Shown in pieces: positions 26,973 through 34,860 of a stretch of 64,000 nucleotides of DNA. Location of the stretch: the NCBI GenBank assembly GCA_039821605.1, contig JBCBNV010000002.1:124001-188000 (forward strand). The letters are read 5' to 3'. A program made the position numbers and the translations under genes. The notes below the pieces were generated by a model. That model saw nothing but the letters and a program-made list of their open reading frames with translations. It searched no databases and was not told the origin of the DNA. Source of the stretch: CALBPI01 sp039821605 (GTDB lineage: Bacteria > Pseudomonadota > Gammaproteobacteria > Steroidobacterales > Woeseiaceae). Numbering within the stretch: position 1 is the first letter of the stretch; each line of letters opens with the position of its first letter.

Positions 26973-27136
26973 TGCCGCGCACCGACGAGTGGCTGCGCGT
27001 GGTCTACGGCGAAGCGGCGCGCAAGATCGAGGAACGCGACAAGGCGCGCGAAGCGGCTCAGCGGCAGAGCGACAAGAAGTCGGCGTACCCCGAATCCAGG
27101 CCACCCACAGAGCCGGGTGCCGCGCGACCGTTGTAG
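26972..27136 (+). CDS. Small ORF coupled to the L,D-transpeptidase, overlapping the PLP gene antisense
   Basis: Frame of 54 residues, starting MPRTDEWLRVVYGEAARKIE. Its ATG overlaps the L,D-transpeptidase stop (TGATG), the same coupling used by the two preceding genes. The first 34 residues are highly charged and helical with coding-like composition. The last 20 lie antisense to the end of the PLP-enzyme gene (27058 onward) and look random. Either a genuine short cytosolic protein or a chance frame; no family recognised. Confidence 0.35.
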   Translation: MPRTDEWLRVVYGEAARKIEERDKAREAAQRQSDKKSAYPESRPPTEPGAARPL

Positions 27137-28113
27137 GTGTGCCAGAACAGCCAGTCACCGTGACTCGGGTGCTCGGCAAGGTCGTCGAGCAGGCAGGCCA
27201 TGGCCTTGCCCGTGTAGGTTGTCTCGAGGGGCAGCCCCCAACGACGCATGGATTCATCCACGGCGCGCTGCGAGGCGGGTGTGACATCGGCGTAGTCCTC
27301 GCCGAGGTAGTCCTCTCGTATCGTGACACGCTGCCAGGGCGTCTCCAGCGCGCCCACGCGCGGATCGTGCCGCTGCAGCAGGTGGGCGAGCTTGGTCGTG
27401 AGCTTCTTCATGCCGATCGCATGGACCTGCGATGGTGCCGTCACGCGAACCGCGTGGACCTGTGTGGGCCAGTCGAGCAACGCGAGACCGACGGCGAGCC
27501 CCGCGGCCGTACCCATCGTGCCTGCGGCGACATAAATGCGTTCGGGTGGCTGGGGCCGCTTCCACTGCGTGGCCAGCTCGAGCGCAGCGTTGACATAACC
27601 GACGCTGCCACGCGGTGACGTTCCCCCCAGCGGCACCACCGTCAGCCCGGCCTCGGCACCGTCGCGAAGCTGGCGCATGAGGTCCACGCGCGCGCGACGC
27701 GCGGCCGGCGAGCGCAACAGGCGGCTGTCGATCTGCTGGTGGCGTTCCAAAGTGCCGCGCACATAGTCGGTCATGCGCTGCGGCAGCATCATGCCCGTCG
27801 TGCGTACGCCCACGGAACCGCCGTGAATGGCCGTGGCCAGCACATGGTTCGAGCCCACGCCGCCGAAGGTCACCACGTCGGTGCTGCCGCGTTGGCGCGC
27901 GTCGCCAAGCAGGTATTCGAGCTTGCGAATCTTGTTGCCGCCGTAGACGGGGTGGGTGCGATCGTCCCGCTTGACCCACAAAGCGCGACGCCGATCACCG
28001 AGTCTTTGCAGCGGTGTGGGGTAGTCTCCCAGAGGCAGGCGCGGCAGATGCCGCGTGAGCGCCGGGAAGCGTTCCGCGAGATAGCTGTAGCCTGCGGGTT
28101 GGTTGAAAGTCAT
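27058..28113 (-). CDS. PLP-dependent enzyme of the ACC deaminase / D-cysteine desulfhydrase family
   Basis: Protein of 351 residues. The PLP lysine is in VYGGNKIRKLEYLLGDA, the phosphate-binding glycines in AAGTMGTAAGLAVGLAL, and the N-terminus has LPLGDYPTPLQRL followed by LWVKRDD. These fit fold-type II enzymes related to 1-aminocyclopropane-1-carboxylate deaminase and D-cysteine desulfhydrase; the exact substrate cannot be decided by eye. The gene is divergent from the sheath-like gene with 74 bases between starts. A TATTCT -10-like hexamer lies ten bases before its ATG. Confidence 0.88.
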   Translation of the reverse strand: MTFNQPAGYSYLAERFPALTRHLPRLPLGDYPTPLQRLGDRRRALWVKRDDRTHPVYGGNKIRKLEYLLGDARQRGSTDVVTFGGVGSNHVLATAIHGGSVGVRTTGMMLPQRMTDYVRGTLERHQQIDSRLLRSPAARRARVDLMRQLRDGAEAGLTVVPLGGTSPRGSVGYVNAALELATQWKRPQPPERIYVAAGTMGTAAGLAVGLALLDWPTQVHAVRVTAPSQVHAIGMKKLTTKLAHLLQRHDPRVGALETPWQRVTIREDYLGEDYADVTPASQRAVDESMRRWGLPLETTYTGKAMACLLDDLAEHPSHGDWLFWHTYNGRAAPGSVGGLDSGYADFLSLCR

Positions 28114-28187
28114 GCGCGGCCATAGAATACCCGAAGCCCGTTCACGCGTGTCGTGATCGCGGCCCTACCCGGTGGCACGGAGCAGAT

Positions 28188-29747
28188 TTGGCGCAGCACG
28201 ATATCAACGGCATGACGATCGTCGAGGCGCCCGCCGCCGACGACCGCATCGATGTCGACGCAAGGCCCGTCGCCGCGTTCCTCGGTCGCGCTGCGGCGGG
28301 CCCCGTCGATACGGCTGTCGTGATCAACAGTCTCGCCCACTTCGATCGCGTCTTCGGCGGTGATTGGTCTGCCAGTGCGCTGGGTCTGACACTGGCCCAG
28401 TATTTTCAGCACGGCGGTCGCGAGGCGGCCGTGGTGCGGATTGCCAACAACGCCACGGGCGGACGCGTCGAGTTGCCCACGGACCGCGCGCCGCTCGCGC
28501 TCGTCGCCCGCAACCCCGGGTCGCGAGAACGTCTGCGGGCCTCAGTCGACTACGACAGCATCGAAGACGACGACGCGTTCAACCTCACGGTGCAGCGTCT
28601 CGATGTCGTCACGGGGCAGATTGCCGACCAGGAAATCCATACGGCGCTGTCGGCGCAGGTCGAGGCGCGCAGATTCATCGGGCGCGTACTCGAGTCCTCG
28701 ACGCTGGTTCGGCTTGACCCGACTGCCGTGGACGTGGCGCGGCCGCAGGCCATGCGCACGACGATCACGAACACGGCCATCGGCTACGTCGAGATGGCGG
28801 CGCACGGTGGCGATGGCGCGCCGCTCACCGATTACGACCTCATCGGGTCCGACCGCCTGGGCACGGGTCTGTTCGCGCTGGACGCCGTGCCCGAAATTGA
28901 CCTGCTCTACGCTTGCGGCGACCGCGGTCTGTCGCGCGCAGGACCCGCGTTCCACTTTGCCGCCGAGCGCTACTGCCAGTCGCGCAATGCGTTGCTCATC
29001 GTCGACCCGCCCGCGGACGGCAGCCATCCGTTGGGGCGGCATGGCGCCGGCGCCGAGGCCTGGCGCCACGGTCAAAATGCGCTGACCTACTACCCGGCCC
29101 TGCGACACCGCGAGGATGAGACGCCCGATCCGTTGCCTGCCGCGGGTGCGCTGGCCGGGTTGCTCGCGCGCCAGGACAGGCGCTGCCACGTCTGGGCCGC
29201 GCTGGCCGATGACCTGCGGCAAAACTCCGCGGCCCTGCACCGTGACTGGCTGCCCTGGGCCGCGCTTGAGACCGACGATGCGCTGCGTCTGCTGCGCGCG
29301 GGCGTCAATCCCCTACTTACGGGCACACAACGGCGCATGTTGTTCCCAGGGCTTGTGACCTGCGCCAATGCCAGTGACCGGGAGCGCGGTGCGCTGGCCC
29401 GGCAGCGGCTCAATCAGTTCATTCTGCGGCGTATCGAGTTGGGCACCCGTTGGGCCGTGTTCGCACCGCGCGGCGAGGCCACATGGCGCCGGGTCCAGGA
29501 CCAGGTAGCCGAGTTCTTGCGGACGCTGGCCGGGCGCGGTGCATTCGAGACGGAGGCGGGTTGGTCGGTTCGCTGCGATGCCGGCACCAATGCCGATACC
29601 GATGCCGACGATGGGCCTGAGGAAGGCGTCCGATTCCTGATCGCGTTCATGCCGCGCGGCGCGCACGAGCCGCAGATGTATTCCATCGTCCAGCACCGCG
29701 ACGGCACATCGGCCTGTCGCGCCGCGTTCGAGTACCCCGCAACCTGA
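28188..29747 (+). CDS. Orphan contractile tail sheath-like protein
   Basis: Protein of 519 residues read from a TTG with GGAG six bases upstream (an ATG at 28212 is the alternative). The N-terminus follows the sheath pattern: TIVEAPAADDRIDV, then VAAFLGRAAAGPVDTAVVI, SLAHFDRVFGGDW and YFQHGGREAAVVRI. The middle has RFIGRVLESSTLVRL. The C-terminal sheath domain has NQFILRRIELGTRWAVFAP, TWRRVQDQVAEFLRTLAGRGAF and WSVRCDAGTNAD. These match phage tail sheath and contractile-injection sheath proteins. No tube, baseplate, spike, ATPase or capsid genes are present in this window, so its function is unknown. Confidence 0.82.
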   Translation: MAQHDINGMTIVEAPAADDRIDVDARPVAAFLGRAAAGPVDTAVVINSLAHFDRVFGGDWSASALGLTLAQYFQHGGREAAVVRIANNATGGRVELPTDRAPLALVARNPGSRERLRASVDYDSIEDDDAFNLTVQRLDVVTGQIADQEIHTALSAQVEARRFIGRVLESSTLVRLDPTAVDVARPQAMRTTITNTAIGYVEMAAHGGDGAPLTDYDLIGSDRLGTGLFALDAVPEIDLLYACGDRGLSRAGPAFHFAAERYCQSRNALLIVDPPADGSHPLGRHGAGAEAWRHGQNALTYYPALRHREDETPDPLPAAGALAGLLARQDRRCHVWAALADDLRQNSAALHRDWLPWAALETDDALRLLRAGVNPLLTGTQRRMLFPGLVTCANASDRERGALARQRLNQFILRRIELGTRWAVFAPRGEATWRRVQDQVAEFLRTLAGRGAFETEAGWSVRCDAGTNADTDADDGPEEGVRFLIAFMPRGAHEPQMYSIVQHRDGTSACRAAFEYPAT

Positions 29748-29808
29748 AGGCGTGACCGTCCCGCATCCGCCTCGCCGGGCGCCGCGAATCCATCGGTGAA
29801 CCCGAATT

Positions 29809-29931
29809 ATGGATCGCGTCATGAACAACAAGAACGCTGACCGCCGCGACGACGTTTCGCCCGCCATGCTTGTGGCCGGCGCCGTCTACGCCATGTCGCT
29901 GCTTTCTGCACTCTGCGCACTGGCCGGCTGA
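29809..29931 (+). CDS. Possible 40-residue membrane protein
   Basis: Short frame MDRVMNNKNADRRDDVSPAM followed by a hydrophobic stretch (LVAGAVYAMSLLSALCALAG) that could form one transmembrane helix. It lies in the 138-bp space after the sheath gene and overlaps the last 46 bases of the convergent hydantoinase gene. There is no strong ribosome site; a weak GGTGAA lies 9 bases upstream. The clean polar-then-hydrophobic layout is suggestive but could be chance. Confidence 0.3.
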   Translation: MDRVMNNKNADRRDDVSPAMLVAGAVYAMSLLSALCALAG

Positions 29932-32900
29932 GCGACGCCATAGCCGCCGCCGCCAGGCGTCTCGATTTGGATTGCGTCGCCTGCCGCAAGCGTGGCGCTG
30001 GCGACACCGGACAGCGTCTCCTCGTCGCCGGACGCGCGGATGACGCGATTGTTGCCGGGCATCCCCGGTTCGCCACCCGCCAATCCTGATGGCGCCCGTG
30101 ATCGAAACCCGGACAGAATGGAGACGGTGACGGGTTCGGTCATCAGTAGCTGCCGCACGACACCGTCACCGCCACGGTGCGCACCGGCACCGCCCGACCC
30201 GCGTCGAATGTGAAACGCGACGACGCGCACGGGCAGGCGCGACTCGAGCACTTCGGTGTCGGTCAGCCGGCTGTTGGTCATGTGGCTTTGTACGGCGTGG
30301 GCGCCGTCAAAGTCGGCACCCGCACCTGTGCCCCCCGCGATCGTCTCGTAGTACTGCACCGCGTCGTTGCCGAACGTCAGGTTGTTCATGGTGCCCTGAG
30401 CGTTCGCCATGACACCGAGTGCCGCGTAGAGCGCGTTGGTCACGCACTGCGAGGTTTCGACGTTGCCGGCCACAACCGCCGCGGGCGGGGCGGGATTGAG
30501 AAAGCTGCCCTCGGGTACGGTCAGCGTGACCGGCGCCAGACAACCGTCATTGAGCGGGATGTCGTGGTCGACGAGCGTGCGCAACACGTAGAGCACAGCA
30601 GCGCGTGTTACGGCCAGTGGCGCGTTGAAGTTGCCTTCGTGCTGCGCTGAGCTGCCCGTGAAATCGACGTGTGCGTGGTCGCCATCGATCGCGATGCGCG
30701 CGCGGATGACGAGGCCGTTGTCGAGCTCAAGCTGCGCGCTGCCGCCGCTACGGCCCCGCAGCGCGCGGCGCACGCAGCCGGCGGCGTTATCGTGTACGGC
30801 AGCCATGAATTCGCTCACGCGACCGGCGCCAAACTGGTCGCGCATGGCATCGACCTGGCGCACGCCCTCGCTGAGTGCTGCCACCTGTGCCCGCAGGTCG
30901 GCGAGATTGCGTGCCACGTTGCGCGCCGGGTGTTCGAGGCCCGTCAGAACGCGTGTGAGTGTCTCTGTGTCGAATCGCCCCCCGCGCACGATACGGAGAT
31001 TGTCGATGAGCACGCCTTCGTCGTCGATGTGTCGGCTGTCTGCGGGCATGGAACCCGGCGCTATACCGCCCACGTCGGCGTGGTGGGCGCGCGTCGCGAG
31101 GTAGCAGAAGGTGGCGCCCGCGTCGTCGGGCACGGCCTGCACCAGAGTAATGTCGGGCAAGTGCGTGCCGCCCGCGTAGGGGCTGTTGAGCGCGATGACG
31201 TCGCCGGGTGCCAGATCGCCCGCGCGCGCGTCGATGACGTGCCGGACGCTGGCACCCATGGAGCCCAGGTGCACGGGCATGTGGGGCGCGTTGGCGATGA
31301 GGCGACCCTGGCCGTCGAACAGCGCGCAGGAGAAGTCGAGCCGCTCGCGAATGTTGACCGAGTGGGCGGTGCGCTCGAGCACGTGCCCCATGTGTTCGGC
31401 GACCTGGCGGAACCGGTTGTTGAAGACCTCGAGCCAGGCTGCGTGGTCGACGTCACTCGGCGCGGCGGCTTTCGCGTGGCGCTCGAGGCGCAGCCCGCCA
31501 GCGTCGTCGCGCGCGAGTCGCCAGCCCGGGTCGACGGCGAGTGTGGCGTGCGCATCGATGATGATGGCGGGCCCGTCAATCCCCGCCTCGCCGACATCGC
31601 CTGAGCGCCAGACGGCGGCTTCCAGGGTTTGGCCCTGCACGTGGAGCGTAGCGCTGCCGCAGGCGGCGCCCTGCGGCTGGTCGACGGCGCTCGTCGCGGG
31701 CGCCGCGGTGCGTTCCGTGATGTGACGGACGCGCAGTGCAAGGACCTCGGGCGTGGACTCGGACTCGATGCCGAAACGGCGCCGGTGCGCGGCGTCGAAT
31801 GCGCGTTGCATGGCCTCTTCCGTGTCCAGTGCCACGGCAATCGGCGCGTCGGCGCCGGGCACCTGCAGCACGGCATCGAATTCAACGCGCTCGGACGCCG
31901 TGAGCGACCTGATGATTGCAGCACGCTCGCGCTCAATGTCCGCCGCGGCGTCACGCAGGGGCGCCCCGATCGCGACCTCGCGCAATGTCATGCGATCAGC
32001 CAGTCCGATACCCAGCGCCGAGAACACCCCCGCGAAGGCGTGCACCCGAATGCGGGTGATGTCGAGTGCGTCGGCGACGCGACAGGCGAGCTGACCCGCT
32101 GCGCCGCCAAATGCCATGAGCGTGAAGCTGCGCACGTCTTCGCCACGCTGCAGCGTTTCCCGGCGGATGGCTGCGGCCATGTTGTCGACGGCCACGGTGG
32201 CAAAGCTCTCGGCAAGGCTCACGGCATCGTCGCCGCCGGCCGCGACGTCGAGCAGGGCGTCTCGACTCGCATCGAGCGACAGCGGCGCGTCGCCATCTGG
32301 ACCGAAAACGCGCGGCACAAAATCGACAGGCAACCGGCCCAGCACCACGTTGGCGTCGGTCACCGTAGCCGGACCGCCCTTGCCGTAGGCGGCCGGGCCC
32401 GGATCGGCGCCCGCGGAATCGGGCCCGACGACGAAGCGCTCATCGCGATAGAAGAGGATCGAGCCGCCGCCTGCGGCGATGGTCTCGAGACGCAACATGG
32501 GTGTCGTCAGCCGGTAGCCGCCGATGCGGTTGTTGGTGCGCTGCTCGAGCGCCCCCTGCCAGACGCAGACGTCGGTCGACGTGCCGCCCATGTCGAAGCC
32601 GACCATGCGTTCACCGGGTTCCGCACTGCGTGCGATGCCGACGATGCCGCCTGCGGGCCCCGACAACACCGCGTCCTTGCCGCGGATGGCGTCCGCGTCG
32701 ACGAGGCCGCCGTTACTCTGCATGAACGTGATGTCGTCGCAGTCACAGACGTCGCCGAGCGCGCCTCTGAAGCGTTGCAGGTAGCGCGCGAGTACGGGCG
32801 TGAGCCAGGCGTCGACGAGTGTGGTTTCGGTTCGCGCCAGATAGCCTTGTGCGGGCGCGGTCTCGTGGCTGCAGGTGACAGCACTCAGGCCGGCGGCGCG

Positions 32901-33449
32901 CGCGATGGCGGCGGCCTGGCGTTCGTGCTCGGCGTGGCGCCAGCCGTGCAGCAGCGACACGGCCAGTGTGTCGATACCCGCCGCCACGAGTGCCGCGAAG
33001 TGGGTCGCAAGTGCGCCCGGATCCGGCGCGGTGAGTTCGTTGCCCGCGACGTCGAGACGCCCCTGACAGGTCAGCACGCGCGTCACCGGTACTCGGCGCT
33101 TTCTGACGTGCAGGGCGAACAGCTCGTCGCGGCGCTGGTCGCCAATCTCGAGCAGATCGGCGAAGCCTTTGGTGACGAGGAGTGCCGTGGGCGGGGCCCG
33201 CCCCTCGAGCAGCGCGTTGGTGGCGACGGTGGTACCGATGCGGATGCTGTCGACGCGGGCCGGCGTCTTGCCGCGCAACAGCCGCGCGATGCCTTCGGCA
33301 GGCGCGTCGGTGTAGCGACCAGGTTGTTCGGAGAGCAGCTTGGTGGCGGCCAGCGTGCCGTCAGGACGGCGCGCGACGATGTCGGTAAAGGTACCGCCGC
33401 GATCGATCCAGAACTGCCAGCCAGGGCGCTTATCGCGGGGGCGCGTCAT
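29886..33449 (-). CDS. Fused hydantoinase/5-oxoprolinase (HyuA-HyuB)
   Basis: Protein of 1187 residues from the ATG complementing 33447-33449 (MTRPRDKRPGWQF). The N-terminal part has the HyuA ASKHA ATPase motifs WIDRGGTFTDIV, MVGFDMGGTSTDV and a large middle region. From about residue 660 the HyuB domain begins (LEVFNNRFRQVAEHMGHVL, RERLDFSCALFD, LNSPYAGGTHLPD), ending GSGGAGAHRGGDGVVR. Eukaryotic-type 5-oxoprolinases have the same A-B fusion and open 5-oxoproline to glutamate using ATP. It is divergent from the symporter with only 16 bases between starts, which suggests a linked substrate. Confidence 0.92.
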   Translation of the reverse strand: MTRPRDKRPGWQFWIDRGGTFTDIVARRPDGTLAATKLLSEQPGRYTDAPAEGIARLLRGKTPARVDSIRIGTTVATNALLEGRAPPTALLVTKGFADLLEIGDQRRDELFALHVRKRRVPVTRVLTCQGRLDVAGNELTAPDPGALATHFAALVAAGIDTLAVSLLHGWRHAEHERQAAAIARAAGLSAVTCSHETAPAQGYLARTETTLVDAWLTPVLARYLQRFRGALGDVCDCDDITFMQSNGGLVDADAIRGKDAVLSGPAGGIVGIARSAEPGERMVGFDMGGTSTDVCVWQGALEQRTNNRIGGYRLTTPMLRLETIAAGGGSILFYRDERFVVGPDSAGADPGPAAYGKGGPATVTDANVVLGRLPVDFVPRVFGPDGDAPLSLDASRDALLDVAAGGDDAVSLAESFATVAVDNMAAAIRRETLQRGEDVRSFTLMAFGGAAGQLACRVADALDITRIRVHAFAGVFSALGIGLADRMTLREVAIGAPLRDAAADIERERAAIIRSLTASERVEFDAVLQVPGADAPIAVALDTEEAMQRAFDAAHRRRFGIESESTPEVLALRVRHITERTAAPATSAVDQPQGAACGSATLHVQGQTLEAAVWRSGDVGEAGIDGPAIIIDAHATLAVDPGWRLARDDAGGLRLERHAKAAAPSDVDHAAWLEVFNNRFRQVAEHMGHVLERTAHSVNIRERLDFSCALFDGQGRLIANAPHMPVHLGSMGASVRHVIDARAGDLAPGDVIALNSPYAGGTHLPDITLVQAVPDDAGATFCYLATRAHHADVGGIAPGSMPADSRHIDDEGVLIDNLRIVRGGRFDTETLTRVLTGLEHPARNVARNLADLRAQVAALSEGVRQVDAMRDQFGAGRVSEFMAAVHDNAAGCVRRALRGRSGGSAQLELDNGLVIRARIAIDGDHAHVDFTGSSAQHEGNFNAPLAVTRAAVLYVLRTLVDHDIPLNDGCLAPVTLTVPEGSFLNPAPPAAVVAGNVETSQCVTNALYAALGVMANAQGTMNNLTFGNDAVQYYETIAGGTGAGADFDGAHAVQSHMTNSRLTDTEVLESRLPVRVVAFHIRRGSGGAGAHRGGDGVVRQLLMTEPVTVSILSGFRSRAPSGLAGGEPGMPGNNRVIRASGDEETLSGVASATLAAGDAIQIETPGGGGYGVAQPASAQSAESSDMA

Positions 33450-33465
33450 CGTCGGGTACCATAGC

Positions 33466-34860
33466 ATGATGACGCGCGAGGCCACCGTTCTCTACACGTT
33501 GCTCGCCTACAACGTGCTGCTCATCGGGATCGGCGTCTGGGCATCGCGGCGTAATCGCGATGCGCACGATTTCCTGCTGGCCGGTGGCAAGCTCGGCGGC
33601 TGGGTGGCTGGACTGTCGGCCAGCGCAAGTTCCTCTTCAGCGTGGACGCTTCTGGGCGTCAGTGGCGCCGCCTATGCCTGGGGCGTCTCGGCGCTGTGGC
33701 TGTTTCCGGCCACGCTGGGCGGCTTCCTGCTCAACTGGCTCGTCATTGCGCCGCGACTGCGCAGACTGGCACGCGAGGGTGGCGAGCTCACCTTGTCCGA
33801 GGTCGTGCTGCCCGCGTCGCTCGGCACAGCGCGTTTGCCGCTGTTGCGCCTGTCGGCCGTGATCATCTGTTTCTGCTTCCTGTTCTACATCGCTGCGCAG
33901 TTCGACGGCGCCGGCAAGGCGTTCGCCGCCAACTTCGGCTGGTCGCAACAAGCCAGTGTGCTGGTCGGCGCGGGCATCGTCATGCTCTACACGCTGGTGG
34001 GTGGTTTCTGGGCCGTGAGCGTCACTGATGCGCTGCAGGCCCTGGCCATGATGCTCGTCGCCGTGGTGTTGCCCGTCGTTGCCGTGGCCGCGGCATCGGC
34101 CACACCGGCCGCCTGGGACGCGGCCCTGTCGGGGTCGATCGTTCGCGACCAGCCGGGCGTGCTGGGGCTCGCCTTTATCCTGGGTACGCTGGGTATTGGC
34201 CTCGGGTATCCGGGCCAGCCGCACGTCGTGAATCGCTTCATGGCACTGTCCGACGACGCGGCGCTGCGGCGGGGTCGCGCGATTGCGATCGGCTGGGCGC
34301 TTGTCGTGTACACGGGCATGCTGGCGCTCGGGCTCGCAGCGCGCGCGCTCTACGCCACGGTGCCCGACGGGGAGCAGGCGCTGTTTGTGGCCGCGTCGGC
34401 GTTGCTGCCACCCGTGATTGGCGGTGTCGCGCTCGCGGCCGTGTTGTCGGCGATCATGTCGACCGCCGACAGCCAGCTGCTGGCCGCCGCGGCGGCCGTT
34501 GCGCACGACTGGCGCGGCGAGAATGCGTCTGCCCAGGACGCGCCGCGCCTCGCGCGCGTTGTGGTCATTGCGCTGGCAATCGCGGCAACGGCCATCGCCC
34601 TGTTCGTCCCGGCGGATATTTTCTCGCGCGTGCTGTTTGCCTGGCACGCGCTGGGCTCGGCATTCGGGCCGCTGCTCGTCGCACGGCTTTGCGAGTGGCA
34701 GTTGCCGCCGTCGACAGCGCTGGCCGTCCTGCTCAGTGGCTTCGGCTTGACCGTCGTCGCCAACGCCATGCCCAACACGCCCGGCGATTGGGTCGAGCGG
34801 CTCGTGCCATTGGGCGTCGCGATGGGCATTGCGTTCGCAACAAGGAGGCGCGCGGCATGA
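33466..34860 (+). CDS. Sodium:solute symporter (PutP-like)
   Basis: Protein of 464 residues from ATG at 33466 (33469 also possible). About 12-13 hydrophobic segments are present. Family hallmarks are DFLLAGGKLGGWVAGLSASASSSSAWTLLG, YPGQPHVVNRFMAL and AAVLSAIMSTADSQLL. Such transporters couple Na+ to uptake of proline, pantothenate or other solutes. The divergent oxoprolinase gene next door makes a cyclic amide or amino acid a plausible cargo, but this is inference. Its stop overlaps the following GTPase start by four bases. Confidence 0.92.
   Translation: MMTREATVLYTLLAYNVLLIGIGVWASRRNRDAHDFLLAGGKLGGWVAGLSASASSSSAWTLLGVSGAAYAWGVSALWLFPATLGGFLLNWLVIAPRLRRLAREGGELTLSEVVLPASLGTARLPLLRLSAVIICFCFLFYIAAQFDGAGKAFAANFGWSQQASVLVGAGIVMLYTLVGGFWAVSVTDALQALAMMLVAVVLPVVAVAAASATPAAWDAALSGSIVRDQPGVLGLAFILGTLGIGLGYPGQPHVVNRFMALSDDAALRRGRAIAIGWALVVYTGMLALGLAARALYATVPDGEQALFVAASALLPPVIGGVALAAVLSAIMSTADSQLLAAAAAVAHDWRGENASAQDAPRLARVVVIALAIAATAIALFVPADIFSRVLFAWHALGSAFGPLLVARLCEWQLPPSTALAVLLSGFGLTVVANAMPNTPGDWVERLVPLGVAMGIAFATRRRAA

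Noticed and set aside
28188..29931. Prophage remnant around the sheath-like gene
   Set aside because: No integrase, attachment-site repeats, capsid, tail tube or lysis genes, and no change of composition is apparent; the neighbours are ordinary metabolic genes.
31629..33464. Long 611-codon plus-strand frame opposite the hydantoinase
   Set aside because: Shadow of the conserved gene, a typical result of GC-rich codon usage.
29886..33485. Start of the hydantoinase fusion at the most upstream ATG (33485)
   Set aside because: The first twelve residues are not conserved-looking and would overlap the divergent symporter start; the ATG at 33449 begins the conserved ATPase core almost at once.
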